64,000 bases of DNA from Mucilaginibacter ginsenosidivorans (GTDB taxonomy: Bacteria; Bacteroidota; Bacteroidia; Sphingobacteriales; Sphingobacteriaceae), in NCBI RefSeq assembly GCF_007971025.1, contig NZ_CP042436.1:4836001-4900000 (forward strand), given 5' to 3'. Positions 27,180 to 35,988 of this stretch are shown in pieces. Every line of letters begins with the position of its first letter. Within the stretch, counting starts at the first letter, position 1. The notes below the pieces were generated by a model. That model had not been told where the DNA came from. It saw only the letters and a list, made by a program, of their open reading frames with translations, and searched no databases. Both the position numbers and the translations under genes were made by a program.

Positions 27180-28511
27180 TTATTGTCCGGCACCGGCATC
27201 GCCCCGGTTCAACCCATTGATATAGGCCTGCGCGGTAACCTTCTTAGGATCGCCCTGGTAAACCCAAACAATATTGCCTATGTATTTGCGGAAGGCGTCG
27301 TTTACCTGCGTAACGGTTAATTTCTTTACATCGTCCACCAGGGTCATCGAACGGCGCCAGTTGTCAAAAAGCACCTCATTAGCCGCAATAGAAGCTGCCT
27401 GGGCCTGGTTAGTTTCCTGGCGGTAATAGAAACCCGTTAGGTAGGTCACTTTCATATCATCCACCTCATCCTTGGTAAACCCGGTCTGTTTGATGGTATC
27501 CACCAATTTGCTGAATACCTCGATATATTTATCAGGCTGTGTCGTAGACACTGCGAACCTGGCCACCGCGGTGCTGCCGCCGGTAAACCATGATTGGGGC
27601 GCGTAGGAAAGTCCATTTTTAGTGCGGATATACAAAAAGTGCCTGTTGGCAAATATGCGCATGGCTACATTAAATGCATTGTAATCGTCCATGCCGGGCG
27701 ATGGGCCGCTTGTGGTGCCTTCAACATAATTGGTTGCCAATTCGCGTGGCTCTATAGCGATGGAGTTTTTATAGGCCCTGAAAAAATCCTTTTTTAAATG
27801 GAAAGGCGCACCTTGTTTGATACCCGAAAGCAACTGGCCAACACGCTGCTCAATAACGGCACGGTCAAGGCTCGAAACCACAACGATCGTCATCCTCGAA
27901 CGCGTCAGGATAGACTGATAATAGGCTTTTGTTTCTTCGGGGGTCAGCTTCTCTATCACTGCAACGGTTCCGTACGGGTCTTTGGCATAGTCGCGGCCGG
28001 CAAAGGCAACCTTGTCGGCATATTTGTTGATAGCGGCATCTGGCTGGCTGTCCTGTTCTTTCAGGTTGTTGACAGCATCCTGCTGGATACGGGCAAACTC
28101 CTTTGCGTCAAATTTCGGGATGGTTATCGCTTCGGCGTACAGGGGCCATACATCGTCAAAATCCATCTTAATGCAATTCATGCGGATTACCGAATAATCC
28201 TTGCCGCACAACCCGTAAACCGATGCATTTACTTTATCCAGCGCATTTTTAAAGCTGTTCTTATCGTGTTTCAGCGTACCGCATTCGGTAAGCGCGTTAA
28301 GCGCGAGCGATTCGATACCTGCTTTATCGGCCGGGTAATTTTGTACGCCGCCCTTTATCACGGTTTGTATCTCAACAATATCGTTGCCGCTTGGCTGAAC
28401 GATGACCTTGACACCGTTGATCATCATATCGTAACCCTTGTTCGATTGGGCGTATACCATCTGCAGGCTTAAAATTCCGGCAGCGGCTAATAGTAATATT
28501 TTCTTCTTCAT
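27180..28511 (-). CDS. M16-family peptidase-like protein lacking the zinc motif (secreted)
   Basis: 443 residues with a signal peptide (about 1-21). The fold pattern of the M16 (pitrilysin/processing-peptidase) family is present, but the place where the HxxEH zinc site should be reads GIESLALNAL, so it is predicted inactive on its own. It follows an intact M16 gene with a 15-base gap. In such pairs the non-catalytic half assembles with the catalytic half to make a closed chamber; this is the likely role. Confidence 0.88.
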   Translation of the reverse strand: MKKKILLLAAAGILSLQMVYAQSNKGYDMMINGVKVIVQPSGNDIVEIQTVIKGGVQNYPADKAGIESLALNALTECGTLKHDKNSFKNALDKVNASVYGLCGKDYSVIRMNCIKMDFDDVWPLYAEAITIPKFDAKEFARIQQDAVNNLKEQDSQPDAAINKYADKVAFAGRDYAKDPYGTVAVIEKLTPEETKAYYQSILTRSRMTIVVVSSLDRAVIEQRVGQLLSGIKQGAPFHLKKDFFRAYKNSIAIEPRELATNYVEGTTSGPSPGMDDYNAFNVAMRIFANRHFLYIRTKNGLSYAPQSWFTGGSTAVARFAVSTTQPDKYIEVFSKLVDTIKQTGFTKDEVDDMKVTYLTGFYYRQETNQAQAASIAANEVLFDNWRRSMTLVDDVKKLTVTQVNDAFRKYIGNIVWVYQGDPKKVTAQAYINGLNRGDAGAGQ

Positions 28512-28526
28512 TGTGATGCGCTTTAT

Positions 28527-29906
28527 TTATTGGGCTGCAAAAAATGTACTTGCATTAAGCTGTTTGTTCAGCTCCGGGTTAATGATCAGTCCGGCCACCA
28601 TGGGTTTACCGGTGATATATTTGTTGATGTACCTGATAATGTCCTCGCGCGTTACCTTCTGGTAGTTGCTGTCCATATCGGTGTAGTAATTAAGCGATGT
28701 ACTGCACCACTGGTAACTTGCCTGGCTGGCCAGGGTAGAAGGTTTTTCCTTGCGGTGAACGCTGTTGCGGATCATGATGGCCTTGGCATCCTTCAACTGC
28801 TCGTCGGTAAAGTAATCCGGTTTGGCAAACTGGGCTATCTGATTCATTACCTCTGCATAACATTCCTTTAACTTATTTGGGTTAGGATTAACGAAAATAT
28901 CTATCGGGCCAACATATTTGCAGGTTGTATAGCCCAGCGATGCATTGGTAGCCAGCCCCTTATCAACCAGGGCCTGCTGGAATTTAGACGAGTTTAGTCC
29001 CATTATCGTCGAAAAAACGTCAGCTGCCACGGTCGAAGCCGAGTCGGTGAGGTAAGATGGCCCCTGCCACGAAAACTGCATATCGGGTGTTTGGGCTATA
29101 GCCATTTCCTTCACAAAAAATTCGCTCTTGTCCAAAGGTTTGAACGGCGGAATAGGATATTTCTGCAACGGGTCGAAACCGCTGCTGGCCCAGTCGCCAA
29201 AAGTATTTTCGGCTAAGGCAAATGCCTGTTCATGCTTCACATCTCCACAAATGGTCAACAGGCTGTTATTAGGGAAATAGTATTTGTTTTTAATGATCAT
29301 CATCTTTTCCGGCGTAGCCGTGTTGATCACCTCGTGTATGCCGATAGGATTTTTACGGGTTATCAGGTCGCCCCAAAGGTGTTTCTGCACCTCGTACCAA
29401 AGCTGGAAACCGGGGTCGCTTTCGGCCCGTTGGAACTCGCCGTCGACTACCGGCCGCTCTTTCCTCATATCTTCCTCGCGGTATATCGGGAACCGGATAG
29501 CCGCATTCATAAACTTCAACCCGGCTTTCAAGCTGTCCCTGTCGAACGTAAAGAAATAGTTCACACGCTCCACATCGGTCGTACCGTTCCAGATGGCGCC
29601 CAGTTGCTGCGTGCGCTTCAGGAAAGCTTCCTGGTTCGGGTAATCCCTGTTCGCTTTGAAGAACATGTGCTCGAACAGGTGCGAAAGCCCGCTAAACTCG
29701 GGCCCTTCAGTGTAGGCGCCGTTCTTTACAGCAATTTCGATGGTTGCCAGCGGCACCTTGCTGTTTTCTATCACCAATACCTCGAGACCGTTCGGAAGTT
29801 TTTTCCAGAAATACCCTTCGGGCAGGCGCAACTGTGCCTTCGACTGGAAGGCAAATAAGGAAACGGCGCAGCTTAAAAGTAAAAATCGTACAAATTTGAA
29901 TGTCAT
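28527..29906 (-). CDS. M16-family zinc peptidase (secreted, catalytic)
   Basis: 459 residues, signal peptide (about 1-24). The inverted zinc motif H76-L-F-E79-H80 is intact and a downstream Glu near 154 (in the REEDMRKERPVVDGEFQRAES region) is the expected third ligand. M16 enzymes digest small unfolded peptides in a clam-shell chamber. This is the first gene of a two-gene operon, with the inactive partner at 27180-28511. It may recycle periplasmic peptides; the substrate is unknown. Confidence 0.9.
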   Translation of the reverse strand: MTFKFVRFLLLSCAVSLFAFQSKAQLRLPEGYFWKKLPNGLEVLVIENSKVPLATIEIAVKNGAYTEGPEFSGLSHLFEHMFFKANRDYPNQEAFLKRTQQLGAIWNGTTDVERVNYFFTFDRDSLKAGLKFMNAAIRFPIYREEDMRKERPVVDGEFQRAESDPGFQLWYEVQKHLWGDLITRKNPIGIHEVINTATPEKMMIIKNKYYFPNNSLLTICGDVKHEQAFALAENTFGDWASSGFDPLQKYPIPPFKPLDKSEFFVKEMAIAQTPDMQFSWQGPSYLTDSASTVAADVFSTIMGLNSSKFQQALVDKGLATNASLGYTTCKYVGPIDIFVNPNPNKLKECYAEVMNQIAQFAKPDYFTDEQLKDAKAIMIRNSVHRKEKPSTLASQASYQWCSTSLNYYTDMDSNYQKVTREDIIRYINKYITGKPMVAGLIINPELNKQLNASTFFAAQ

Positions 29907-30094
29907 AAAAGAATGGTTTTTGCAATAAGACTATAAATATATTGCTTCTGTTACGAAACTTATGTGCGAATAACACAATTTAACAAAAACGCCCTGAATG
30001 CAAATGATCAGGACTCTGGCTGTCACCGTTATTCCCGGGCGCGCTTTACTAATTTTACATTTCGCCTTTCATCTCAATAACCTAACTTTAATCC

Positions 30095-30913
30095 ATGATC
30101 TCACTTCACAACAAAAACGCAGTTATTTACGGCGCAGGCGGCTCGCTGGGCGGCGCTGTTGCCAAAGCTTTTGCCGCGGCCGGCGCCAGGGTATACTTAA
30201 CCGGTCTGCACCTAGAGAAAGTACAAAAAGTTGCAGCAGAGATACAAGCATCCGGCGGTTACGGAGTAGCCGACGAGGTGGATGCGCTGGACGAACAGGC
30301 GGTTGCGGCACATATTGCCAAAGTTGCGGAGCAGGCGGGCACTGTGGATATCTCGTTCAACACTGCATGGAACGGCGTTGTACAGGGTGTCCCGCTAACA
30401 GAGATATCGGTTTCTGATTTTATAACGCCGGTAAATATGGCCCTGCAAAGCAGGTTTATCACAGCGGTTGCTGCTGTCAAAGTAATGATGCAGCAACGGT
30501 CGGGCGTTATCCTAAACCTTACTGCCACACCCGGCGGCACGGGCTATCCTTACACCGGCGGCTTCGCTCCTACCTGTGCTGCTATCGAGAGCCTTTCGCG
30601 CAACCTGGCGGCAGAGTTCGGCGCGTATGGCATCAGGTCGGTGAATATCCGGTCGGCCGGTTCGCCCGATTCAAAAGTTTTTGCCGATACCATTGCGGCC
30701 AAACCCGAGCTGATGAGATCGATACTTTCAACAATGGAAGCCGATACCATGTTAAAAAAACTACCCGGCATGGCTGATATCGCCAACACGGCGGTATTCC
30801 TGGTTTCGGACCTGGCCCGGATGATAACCGGCGTTACGATCGACGTAACATGCGGCACCACCGAAGGTATCAATTACCGGGTCGGGATGCCGTCGTTCAA
30901 CGAGGTGCAATAA
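30095..30913 (+). CDS. SDR-family protein with a degenerate active site
   Basis: 272 residues, Rossmann fold. The cofactor motif GAGGSLGG is at residues 13-20. The catalytic Tyr-x-x-x-Lys that should precede helix 5 reads F157-A-P-T-C161 (in the segment GGFAPTCAAIESLSRNLAAE), so both the Tyr and the Lys are missing, while the rest of the helix is typical. It may bind NAD(P) without reducing a carbonyl, or act by another chemistry. It is convergent with osmC. Confidence 0.8.
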   Translation: MISLHNKNAVIYGAGGSLGGAVAKAFAAAGARVYLTGLHLEKVQKVAAEIQASGGYGVADEVDALDEQAVAAHIAKVAEQAGTVDISFNTAWNGVVQGVPLTEISVSDFITPVNMALQSRFITAVAAVKVMMQQRSGVILNLTATPGGTGYPYTGGFAPTCAAIESLSRNLAAEFGAYGIRSVNIRSAGSPDSKVFADTIAAKPELMRSILSTMEADTMLKKLPGMADIANTAVFLVSDLARMITGVTIDVTCGTTEGINYRVGMPSFNEVQ

Positions 30914-30916
30914 AAA

Positions 30917-30940
30917 AGCGCCCGGTGGAAACAGGGCGCT
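30917..30940 (-). terminator. Terminator of the OsmC gene
   Basis: AGCGCCC (30917-30923) pairs with GGGCGCT (30934-30940). A T run (TTTTTTATT) follows on the minus strand only, so it serves the minus-strand gene at 30964-31383, though it starts right after the SDR stop. Confidence 0.8.
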
Positions 30941-30963
30941 CTCGATTAACAGGTAATAATTTT

Positions 30964-31383
30964 TTATGCGTATTGATAGGTCATTGTAATTGGCACGCTA
31001 AGGGCCTTTGATACAATACAATTTGCTTTTGAGCCTTCTGCAATTTCTTTAAACTTCTCCTCAGAAACGCCTTCGATCGGTGTAGCTTTCAGATCAAGGT
31101 GAATGCCTGATATGGTGAATGTGGTAAGATCAAGTTCGAGCGTTGCCTCGGTGGTCAGGTCGCCCGGGGTAAAACCGGCTTCGGACAGACCATAGCCAAC
31201 TGCCATAGTAAAGCATCCGGCATGTGCAGCGGCTATCAACTCTTCGGGATTGGTGCCCACGCCTTGCTCAAATCTTGTTTTAAATGAATATTGGGTATTG
31301 TTAAGCGTAGTACTTTGTGTCGTGATTTCACCTTTACCATCTTTGAAGGTGCCATGCCAGTGTGCTTTTGCTGTACGTTTCAT
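30964..31383 (-). CDS. OsmC-family peroxiredoxin
   Basis: 139 residues, normal for OsmC/Ohr. The two redox cysteines are present: one in AHAGCFTMAVGY (Cys near 57) and one in KANCIVSKAL (Cys near 122). It starts MKRTAKAHWHG. OsmC proteins reduce organic hydroperoxides and are often general-stress proteins. The gene is monocistronic. Confidence 0.92.
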   Translation of the reverse strand: MKRTAKAHWHGTFKDGKGEITTQSTTLNNTQYSFKTRFEQGVGTNPEELIAAAHAGCFTMAVGYGLSEAGFTPGDLTTEATLELDLTTFTISGIHLDLKATPIEGVSEEKFKEIAEGSKANCIVSKALSVPITMTYQYA

Positions 31384-31491
31384 AGTTTGTTGTTTTAAAG
31401 ATTGACCGAAATTAAGACAATTAATATTAAACTCGTTTAAATTTTACCTTATTTAAGCCCACATTTCTGCCAGAAGGGGATTGGGTTTGGC

Positions 31492-32559
31492 TTACCACTT
31501 CGCACGTTCGTATTGTACCGGCCACTTTGCTTCGTGCCTAAGCTCATGTGCCGCCCGCAATGCAAAATGCGGATCGCGAAGCATTTCACGCGCTAATAAC
31601 ACCATATCTGCCTGTCCTGTTTGAATTATCTCATCGGCCTGCGACGATTTAGTGATCAGCCCGACAGCGCCGGTAAGTACGCCTGCTTCTTTTTTAACCT
31701 TCTCCGCAAATTCAACCTGGTAGCCGGGCTTCAGCGGTATTTTAGCCGCCGCCACGTTGCCACCCGATGAACAATCCACCAGGTCGATGCCTTTGCCCTT
31801 CAATATTTTAGCCAGGGCCACAGAATCATCAGCTGTCCATCCGCCTTCCGTCCAGTCGGTTGACGATATGCGAACAAAGAGCGGCAGATCGGCCGGCCAA
31901 ACTTCCTTTATAGACTCTGTAATTTCAAGCAACAGCCTTATCCTGTTTTCAAACGTCCCGCCGTAATCGTCGGTGCGTTGATTGCTTAACGGCGAATAAA
32001 ATTCGTGGATCAAATAACCGTGCGCACCGTGTATTTCTATCACTTTAAAGCCAGCTTCTAATGCCCTTATCGCGGCAGCTCTAAAATCGGCTTTTATTTT
32101 TTCTATCCCGGCCCTGTCCAATTCCTGCGGGGCTTCTTCTGCATCGGTAAACGGAATTGCGCTTGGCGCCAAAGCTTTCCAGCCACCAGCGGCATCGGAC
32201 CTTATCTGTTTGCTGCCCTGCCACGGAACGTCGTGACTTGCCTTGCGGCCGGCATGCGCCAGTTGGATGCCGGCAACGCTTCCCTGCTGGTGTATAAAGT
32301 CCGTGATCTGCTTTAGCTTTTCGATATGTTCATCTTTCCAGATACCCAGGTCACCCGGACTGATACGCCCTTCGGGCGATACCGCCGTAGCTTCCGTTAT
32401 GACCAACGAGGCGCCGCCAACGGCAAATGCCCCAAGGTGTACCAGGTGCCAATCGTTTGCAAAACCATCGGCGCTGGAATATTCGCACATCGGCGAAACT
32501 ACAATACGGTTCTTAAATTCGATGCTTTTTATAGTAAGAGGAGAAAAAAGATGAGGCAT
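31492..32559 (-). CDS. NADH:flavin oxidoreductase (old yellow enzyme, YqjM-like)
   Basis: 355 residues from the ATG at 32559 (MPHLFSPL). A TTG frame starting at 32577 overlaps the -7 box and is rejected. FMN barrel features: MCEYSS near residue 20-25 (Cys contacts FMN in the YqjM class), the substrate pair in GAHGYLIHEFYSPLSNQR, VRISSTDWTEGG and the C-terminal GQADMVLLAREMLRDP. These enzymes reduce activated C=C bonds of enones, aldehydes or nitro compounds. It is monocistronic; the physiological substrate is unknown. Confidence 0.93.
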   Translation of the reverse strand: MPHLFSPLTIKSIEFKNRIVVSPMCEYSSADGFANDWHLVHLGAFAVGGASLVITEATAVSPEGRISPGDLGIWKDEHIEKLKQITDFIHQQGSVAGIQLAHAGRKASHDVPWQGSKQIRSDAAGGWKALAPSAIPFTDAEEAPQELDRAGIEKIKADFRAAAIRALEAGFKVIEIHGAHGYLIHEFYSPLSNQRTDDYGGTFENRIRLLLEITESIKEVWPADLPLFVRISSTDWTEGGWTADDSVALAKILKGKGIDLVDCSSGGNVAAAKIPLKPGYQVEFAEKVKKEAGVLTGAVGLITKSSQADEIIQTGQADMVLLAREMLRDPHFALRAAHELRHEAKWPVQYERAKW

Positions 32560-32769
32560 GTTATTTTGTTTTCGCAAATAAAGTAAAGTAACACCACGAA
32601 TACCTCACAGTTTTGTCAAATACCTGCGGGCATCATTTAAATCGGCAAACAACGAACATTTTTATCAATCCCATTGTTGGGCTGAAAATGTTTGCGCTGT
32701 TAACGAACAATTAACAGCAAAGCATTAGATTAGAAATGTGTACACTATTATTAATCTACCGATCCGGAT

Positions 32770-33966
32770 TTGACCACTTACACAACTTTGATCATTTTAA
32801 GCGGGCTGGTAATTTTTTCGTACCTGTTCGATCTTATTGCGGGTAAAATTAAGTTGCCCTCGGTGCTGCTGCTGTTGTTTTTGGGTATAACCATTAAGCA
32901 GGCAGTTAACTATTTTGGATTCAAAACCTATGATTTTACACCGATATTACCTGCACTCGGCACCCTCGGCTTGATTTTAATCGTTTTTGAGGGATCACTT
33001 GAACTGAAGTATACGCCCGAGAAGAACCGTATCATAAAAAAAACTTTTCTTTCCGCGCTTATCATTTTGCTTGTTACCTGCGCATCTGTTACTACCATCA
33101 TCTATTACCTCAGCGGTCGCGATATTTACCTTTGTTTCCTTAATTCTATCCCGTTTTGCGTGGTCAGTTCTGCTATAGCTATACCATCGTCCTCGGGCAT
33201 AAGTAAACAAAAGCGGGAATTCATTATTTACGAATCTTCCTTTTCCGATATCCTGGCCATTGTGCTGTTCAACTTTGCCGTATCCAATACCAGTTTCGAT
33301 ATTAAGGCTTTCAGCGGTTTGGGTATCGAATTGATCATTATCATCCTGTTCGCTGCTTCGTCGTGCGTATTGCTTTTATACCTGATCGGCCGCATCACGC
33401 ATCATATCAAATTTTTTCTTATCATTTCACTCATTATCCTGGTTTATTCGATAGGTCAAACCTATCATCTTTCAGCACTTATAATCGTGTTATCGTTCGG
33501 CCTTTTCCTCAACAACGCCGGGCAGATCAGGCTACCCTGGTTCCGAAAGAATTTTCTGTACCCCGGTTATGCTTTTGATCTGAAACAGCTATTGCAGCTT
33601 TCTGCAGAAAGTGCTTTCCTGATGCGGACGTTCTTTTTTGTGATGTTCGGATTTTCGATGGACATTTACCAATTGGAGAACTGGGCCCTGCTTGCCACCG
33701 GCGGCGCCATACTGCTGGCCATTTATATCATCCGGTTTTTCTATATCAAATTTGTTTCTAAGATCGATCTGATGCCTGAACTGGTATTAATACCACGCGG
33801 CCTGATCAGCGTGCTTCTATATTACAACCTGCCAAAAGAACTTAGGATTAAAGGCATAGAGACAGGATTGCTTTTTGTAGTGATACTGGCAACCAGCATC
33901 ATCATGAGCGTCGGACTATTGCTGACAAAGAAAGAGCCGCAGCCAGGTGAAAGTGAAAAGGTATGA
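32770..33966 (+). CDS. Na+/H+ antiporter family membrane protein (CPA type)
   Basis: 398 residues, about 11-12 membrane helices. The start is TTG, with an earlier ATG absent. Conserved features are an early DLIAGKIKLPSVLLLLFLG segment and a charged Glu-Ser-Ser-Phe-Ser-Asp motif (about 152-157), where the antiporter family has its ion-binding acidic residues. The protein ends in a short basic tail. It belongs to the cation:proton antiporter group; the exact ion is not evident. It is in convergent orientation with the zinc-ribbon gene. Confidence 0.85.
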   Translation: MTTYTTLIILSGLVIFSYLFDLIAGKIKLPSVLLLLFLGITIKQAVNYFGFKTYDFTPILPALGTLGLILIVFEGSLELKYTPEKNRIIKKTFLSALIILLVTCASVTTIIYYLSGRDIYLCFLNSIPFCVVSSAIAIPSSSGISKQKREFIIYESSFSDILAIVLFNFAVSNTSFDIKAFSGLGIELIIIILFAASSCVLLLYLIGRITHHIKFFLIISLIILVYSIGQTYHLSALIIVLSFGLFLNNAGQIRLPWFRKNFLYPGYAFDLKQLLQLSAESAFLMRTFFFVMFGFSMDIYQLENWALLATGGAILLAIYIIRFFYIKFVSKIDLMPELVLIPRGLISVLLYYNLPKELRIKGIETGLLFVVILATSIIMSVGLLLTKKEPQPGESEKV

Positions 33967-33972
33967 TCCGCT

Positions 33973-34335
33973 TTAGTCCATCTTTTCTTCCCGCTTCACC
34001 AACAAAACCTCGTCGCCATCCAAAGGCAGGTATCCGTATTCATAACAAAAATGATAGGTCTTGCCGTTCTGCGTTTGATAGGTGCGGGTATGATACTCAA
34101 AATCAAAACCTTTTGCAGCCATTTTTTGGCGGGTAGTTTTTGTTTTGCCGCCCGGGTTAAGCTCTTCCATTACGCGGCGGTTTCGTTTCAGGATATTGTT
34201 AATGTTCCTAACCATGTTATAACTGCTGCTATTCAACTGGTTGTTGTAATTATTGCGGCACTGGTCGTTACAAAATTTTTTATCGGCGCGCCCATGTAAA
34301 ACTTCGCCGCAGTCGAGGCAGTATCTTTCGCTCAT
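33973..34335 (-). CDS. Zinc-ribbon protein (DUF2116-like)
   Basis: 120 residues. A four-cysteine zinc site is at C6-x2-C9 and C22-x3-C26, followed by a helix (NNQLNSSSYNMVRNINNILKRNRR) and a beta-rich C-terminal part ending in acidic and basic residues. The family is short, widespread in Bacteroidota and of unknown role; a nucleic-acid or protein contact is likely. It is the last ordinary gene before the AT-rich island. Confidence 0.75.
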   Translation of the reverse strand: MSERYCLDCGEVLHGRADKKFCNDQCRNNYNNQLNSSSYNMVRNINNILKRNRRVMEELNPGGKTKTTRQKMAAKGFDFEYHTRTYQTQNGKTYHFCYEYGYLPLDGDEVLLVKREEKMD

Positions 34336-34498
34336 GCAGTAAAGCTAAATAATTATTTATCCATTTGCAAACGTTTACAAACGGAAATTGTCGACTATAA
34401 GCGGCATCTATATCTCACTTTAACCCATTGAAAGTGACCATTTTATTAATAATTATTTATTTATATATTGTGCTGGAATTCCCTAAATCAGCAAGTCA

Positions 34499-34927
34499 AT
34501 GAGTTACGAATTAACCGATGCACAAGTGCTAACACAACTGCGATTAAGAAAGATAAAATTAACGCTCGAATTGGAGCGGGTAGACATAGCGATTAAGGCT
34601 TTTGAGGAGGTAGATGTGTCGGGCATGAATAAGTTTGACCTTATGGCAATCGATACCGATGTGGACACGGATTTAGCCGCCGATAAGCGTTACAGCCCGA
34701 CCATGACCAATGAGCAAAAGGTTTTATGGGCATTAAGCAAAATGAAACGGGCAACGGCTGTTGAAATATCGGATTACCTAATCCATACCGACCCGGAACT
34801 AAAAAACAGGCATCGGGTAATAACTGCAATCACTTATACAGCCAGTCGCATGTTCAATGCCGGGAAAATCGGGGGCGAAAAGGTCGGGACTAAGAATTGG
34901 TATAAGTTGAAAGCCAATAAAATATGA
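34499..34927 (+). CDS. Unknown protein with C-terminal winged-helix-like region
   Basis: 142 residues. I do not recognise a family. The N-terminal 35 residues look like a charged coiled coil (LTQLRLRKIKLTLELERVDIAIKAFE), a short acidic linker follows (DTDVDTDLAADK), and the last 70 residues resemble a winged helix: NEQKVLWALSKMKRATAVEISDYL then RVITAITYTASRMFNAGKI. A DNA-binding role is plausible. It starts the AT-rich island and lies alone, 300 bases before the next gene pair. Confidence 0.6.
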   Translation: MSYELTDAQVLTQLRLRKIKLTLELERVDIAIKAFEEVDVSGMNKFDLMAIDTDVDTDLAADKRYSPTMTNEQKVLWALSKMKRATAVEISDYLIHTDPELKNRHRVITAITYTASRMFNAGKIGGEKVGTKNWYKLKANKI

Positions 34928-35190
34928 GATAAATCACTTTTTGTATTAATTGTTGACATTACCAAAAAAGTAATTACATTTACGGAGTAACGATTAAACC
35001 TTTTATGCGTCTAATTGTCAAAAAAAGAGCCAAACAAACAATTTTAGTTTACGTAAAACAGTTATATTTATATTGTGTTTAAAAATATAAAGATGACAAA
35101 ATATTGAGTGTTATTTTTACACTTTGTATTATATTTGCACAAACTTTTACAATCGACTATGAATAAATCTATACGGAATGTATAGACATA
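34928..35190. other. AT-rich intergenic region with promoter-like boxes
   Basis: About 260 very AT-rich bases without a credible gene. A promoter-like TTG (35104-35106) and TATATTTG (35130-35137) pair with a 23-base spacing points to the gene pair at 35240-35910. Downstream lies a short dyad at 35168-35186. A second, weaker promoter-like stretch (TTGACA ... TACATTTA) is near 34951-34976. Confidence 0.45.
35130..35186 (+). promoter_or_regulatory. Promoter -7 box and dyad operator candidate
   Basis: TATATTTG (35130-35137) fits the TAnnTTTG consensus. TCTATAC (35168-35174) is inverted as GTATAGA (35180-35186) with a 5-base spacer, placed between this promoter and the first ORF of the pair. A repressor site that the pair itself might use is inference. 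Confidence 0.45.
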
Positions 35191-35253
35191 ATGCCAAAAC
35201 CAACTAAAAAGTTACCAACTCAAGAAAGAGGTATTTGTAATGTTAGAAAATGA
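35191..35253 (+). CDS. Possible 20-residue leader ORF
   Basis: An ATG at 35191 opens MPKPTKKLPTQERGICNVRK and stops at 35251-35253, overlapping the start of the next ORF (35240). It is basic and has no known homologue to me. It may be the translated leader that couples to the 125-residue gene, or chance. Confidence 0.25.
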   Translation: MPKPTKKLPTQERGICNVRK

Positions 35254-35617
35254 GCCAACCTTTGAAATTTTCAGGGAAGATGGCGTTTTAATTTCTGTAA
35301 AAGCCATTATACCCACATGGACTAAGCAAGCAGATGATGGTAGTATTGAAATATTACTGCCACATCTTGGAGGAGCAACAATATTTGTTGAAAGTGAGGA
35401 TGACGTGGATAAGACCATTGATGATATGTTCAAAGCATTTTGTATTATGGTTGAAAAACACGGCAACGGGTTAGAGCATGAACTTGAGGCTATTGGATGG
35501 AAATCCTTTAAAAAGCACAAAGTAAATCAATCATTGTTAAACATGCTCCCGGAACGACCTGTATACGATTTTATGATTAATACAGGAAGCACGCGCGTAC
35601 TCCAGACCGCGATATGA
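35240..35617 (+). CDS. Unknown island protein, first of an overlapping pair
   Basis: 125 residues. The central beta-rich segment with an alpha helix after it (IEILLPHLGGATIFVESEDDVDKTIDDMFKAFCIMVEKHGNGLEHELEAIGW) is vaguely like the partial RNase-H fold of HicB-type antitoxins, but this is too weak to name. It overlaps the next gene by 4 bases (ATGA), which indicates translational coupling. The 4-base overlap, small sizes and the operator-like dyad upstream fit a two-gene module such as a toxin-antitoxin pair, though no toxin motif is visible. Confidence 0.6.
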   Translation: MLENEPTFEIFREDGVLISVKAIIPTWTKQADDGSIEILLPHLGGATIFVESEDDVDKTIDDMFKAFCIMVEKHGNGLEHELEAIGWKSFKKHKVNQSLLNMLPERPVYDFMINTGSTRVLQTAI

Positions 35618-35910
35618 GTGACCCGCATTACCCTACCGTAGATTTTATGTTTTTCTACCAATTGGTTTGTGCCTCTGATAAGGTACAAGCCCAGGAGCAG
35701 ATAGGTAATGTAATAGTTATACTGGTTAAGGGTGACTCAGCTGTTCATAAGAGATTAATATATCTTAGGAAGACACAAGGTAATGCAGTCCTTTATATGC
35801 AGGCTACGGCAACGGCGCTAAGACTTGGATTTTTAAATGAACTCATGCAATGGTATGTAGATAACCGCAACTGGAAAGACGGCGGTTATTTTGTTCCACA
35901 AGAAAATTAA
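35614..35910 (+). CDS. Unknown island protein, second of an overlapping pair
   Basis: 98 residues. No recognised motif. It contains an IVILVKGDSAVHKRLIYLRKTQGNAVLYMQATATALRLGFLNELMQWYVDN segment with alternating strands and helices. It overlaps the preceding gene by 4 bases and is followed at once by an intrinsic terminator, so the pair is a compact operon. Function unknown. Confidence 0.6.
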   Translation: MSDPHYPTVDFMFFYQLVCASDKVQAQEQIGNVIVILVKGDSAVHKRLIYLRKTQGNAVLYMQATATALRLGFLNELMQWYVDNRNWKDGGYFVPQEN

Positions 35911-35933
35911 AACCTCTTAACGGAGGTTTTTTT
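35909..35933 (+). terminator. Terminator of the unknown gene pair
   Basis: AAAACCTC (35909-35916) pairs with GAGGTTTT (35923-35930) around a 6-base loop, followed by TTTAT. It starts at the stop codon of the gene at 35614-35910. Confidence 0.8.
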
Positions 35934-35952
35934 ATAAATAATTTGTTATAAG

Positions 35953-35984
35953 TTTGCAACTGTCAACTAAATTACATACATTTG
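35953..35984 (+). promoter_or_regulatory. Promoter (TTTG-N20-TACATTTG) of the small HTH ORF
   Basis: TTTG (35953-35956), 20 bases, then TACATTTG (35977-35984): both boxes match the Bacteroidota consensus. The ATG at 35989 is only 4 bases later, giving a leaderless or nearly leaderless transcript. Confidence 0.65.
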
Positions 35985-35988
35985 TTTC

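Noticed and set aside
29232..29858. 208-codon plus-strand frame opposite the M16 gene
   Set aside because: Antisense shadow; the minus-strand frame has a signal peptide and an intact HxxEH motif.
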